From contig JABYQS010000315.1 in the NCBI GenBank assembly GCA_022592435.1, positions 1-31,939 of the forward strand: a stretch of 31,939 bases of DNA. Reading direction: 5' to 3'. Source of the DNA: Cerioporus squamosus (Eukaryota; Basidiomycota; Agaricomycetes; Polyporales; Polyporaceae). A model generated the notes under the pieces. It saw nothing but the letters and a program-made list of their open reading frames with translations, was not told the origin of the DNA and searched no databases. Positions 30,291 through 31,939 of this stretch are shown here, one piece after another. Each line of letters opens with the position of its first letter. Position 1 is the stretch's first letter. A program made the translations under genes and the position numbers.

Positions 30291-31642
30291 ACGTTGAGGA
30301 CCACACGTGTTCGTCGTCGTCTTGCGTCATAGATCACTGTCGCGTCAAGTGCGGTACAAACCGAGCTCTCTCGTCAGGGAGGTCTGGTACCTGGCAGGAC
30401 ATTGACGGCATACTTATTTGACTAGTAGCTGTCAGATATTATTTGAGATGGCCATGCGGCGGAATATCGCAAACGGAGCTGCTACAAGCCCACTCCTATT
30501 CGCGCCGCAAGGCTCTGGAATCGTCCAGACATAGGAAACAGTTACGTCTGGGAACATCGCAGGCCCTGATGTGAGCGATTGTTATGCAAATGCGAGGATA
30601 CTTACCTTAGCAAGTCTTGCGTATCTGGGCTGGTCGGAACCGTTGTATGGTCGTGAATGTCGGCTCGGTCGAGTGTAGCGCACATGCCAGGATGCAAAGT
30701 GAATGAGCTTGAAAAATAGACCAGAAAGGCAGAGTTTTGAGGGTTAACATTCAAGAGGCCATGCTGGCCAGAGAACAGTTCAGTCAACTTTCGCGTTGGA
30801 GAGTGAAGTGGAGTCGTTCACGTTGGCGCCGCAGTGTGGGAACGTTCGCCCTCTCGAGGGTGACGCGCGTGCTGTCTGAGCACGTGTCCCTTCGCCTACC
30901 AAACACGGTCTCCTCCTCTCCCTTTCCTCCCCTTGAGTTCTCCCTCTCCCTCGTCGTCAGCCCTCACCCCTACTTCTCCTTGCTGAGGATGTGTCTGGCC
31001 AGCACAGCAAGAAGGAGCACGGGTTCAACGGTCTCCAGCAGTACAGCACGCGAGGTTGTCCTTGTCGCTGGTCGACTCATATCCCCAAGGTTGAGCAGCT
31101 CCTCGAGCAGTCCTTCGGAAAGGAGCCCTCGAAGGGTAACACTGGCAGCTTCAAGACGTCGCGACAGGCACGACAATGGCGGGCAGAGCGGGATTGAGAT
31201 GACAGTCAGCTGGAGATGGCGAGGATGCGGCTAGTGGACCACGACATGCATACGTCGAGACACTTCGTCTGCAGCGCAGCACAGGCAAGATGCCATGGAG
31301 GAGAAGTCGGGGAGAACGGCGGGAATGGCAAGAAGCTCGCGAAGAACGAAGCTATGCCGTCCCAGCGGTACTCGCGATTGTGGATCCCACGTACTGACCA
31401 GGCGTCGTTCGATGGAACTACCGTCCGGGGATGCTCTCGACTGCATCTCGGACGCGTTGGCCGGATCAGCTCGTCATGAGACCAGTGCGACGCGTAGCCT
31501 CGTATATATATATAATTGCTACTTACATGCCCGAGCCGTCCGCTGCTCCCTCCCCTCTCTGCTCGCCCGCACCCCGCATCCGAATCCTTGCCGCCTGTGA
31601 TCCGCCGCTCCACCACTGGTACGCGCACCCCCAACGTCGAAC
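30291..31642. other. Intergenic region with an undecided ORF near 31.0 kb
   Basis: No secure gene. Around 30970-31200 both strands are open: plus gives a Lys/Gln-rich frame (CRWSTHIPKVEQLLEQSFGK), minus gives a Leu-rich one (LLSEGLLEELLNLG). Neither has clear splice partners. A TATATATATATAA run at about 31502-31514 lies 130 bp upstream of the last gene and could be its TATA element. Confidence 0.45.
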
Positions 31643-31939
31643 ATGACCCACTCCACGCCGCGGAACTCGCTGTTCAACTTCACCAGCGAGGGAAAGGTGG
31701 AAGAGAGGACATCAGCAATTGGTCCTCTCCGAGCAAGAAGGAGCCTCCGATCTGAGCGGAGCGCTCAGAGGGGGAAGGCAGGGATTGTGGCCGCGCACGA
31801 GGTCGTCGAAACGCACTCACGGTGAGCGGGCGCCCGCGTGAACGCGTAGAAGGTGGGTACGCACGTATTCTTGCCATGCAGGAGAGAGGCACGGCGAGCT
31901 CAGTTCTTCAATGGCTGCATCAAGCAGGTGGATGAGTGA
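31643..31939 (+). CDS. Small hypothetical protein at the right edge
   Basis: Exon 1 (31643-31821, MTHSTPRNSLFNFTSEGKVE) joins exon 2 (31882-31939) by GTGAGC...CATGCAG with matching phase, ending RREARRAQFFNGCIKQVDE and a TGA that is the last codon of the window; 78 residues. The composition is basic and helical with no membrane segment. The stop falling exactly at the window edge is a coincidence worth noting: a different splice could extend the gene beyond. No family recognised. Confidence 0.55.

Noticed and set aside
1..31939. tRNA, rRNA or bacterial-type promoter/terminator features
   Set aside because: No cloverleaf with a TTCRANNC arm in the right context and no rRNA core sequence were found on either strand by eye; T-run hairpins are not meaningful terminators here.

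Overview
The window looks like nuclear DNA of a filamentous basidiomycete, most likely an agaricomycete. Genes carry many short introns (about 40-100 nt, GT-AG with CTNAY-like branch sites), the DNA is GC-rich, and several products match protein types common in Agaricomycetes: an XPG-type nuclease, a Crypton-type tyrosine recombinase, a short SUN-domain protein and a WD40 protein. No rRNA, tRNA, CRISPR array or bacterial-type operon was seen. All gene models below were joined by hand from splice signals and reading-frame continuity; none rests on a database search.

Layout. 1-4.2 kb is mostly non-coding and built from degenerate local tandem duplications, with one possible isolated exon near 2.49-2.66 kb. 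4.2-5.2 kb (-) holds a three-exon gene for an acidic-tailed protein of unknown function. 5.2-8.1 kb has no secure gene. 8.1-14.4 kb is the centrepiece: an eight-exon XPG/GEN1-like nuclease (+) with two C-terminal SUMO-interaction-like motifs; tail-to-tail with it, 62 bp away, a six-exon tyrosine recombinase (-) with its R..H-x-x-R..Y residues intact; and head-to-head with the recombinase, across a 230-bp shared promoter, a SAP-domain protein (+) whose C-terminal half may be a GCR1_C-like DNA-binding domain. 14.4-17.4 kb contains a 3x about 21-bp repeat and a degenerate tandem duplication of about 0.8 kb. 17.4-18.25 kb (+) is a gene or decaying gene with a frame discontinuity. 18.65-19.08 kb carries a cluster of AGGTNACCT-like sites and 19.3-19.7 kb a 142-bp tandem array.

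20.5-31.9 kb is gene-dense: a coiled-coil protein with a GC-AG intron (-), a SUN-domain membrane protein (-), a proline/serine-rich hypothetical (-), two small paralogous genes with matching intron positions (+) that flank a small coiled-coil gene (+), a WD40 protein with a predicted C-terminal membrane anchor (-), and a 78-codon gene at the right edge (+).

How they may work together: most genes look independent. The exception is the recombinase/SAP pair. Cryptons of other fungi usually carry the recombinase and a GCR1_C-type DNA-binding domain in one protein; here the two activities appear to be split between divergent genes, with a nuclease at the recombinase 3' end. That this trio is a mobile element or a domesticated recombination module is inference.
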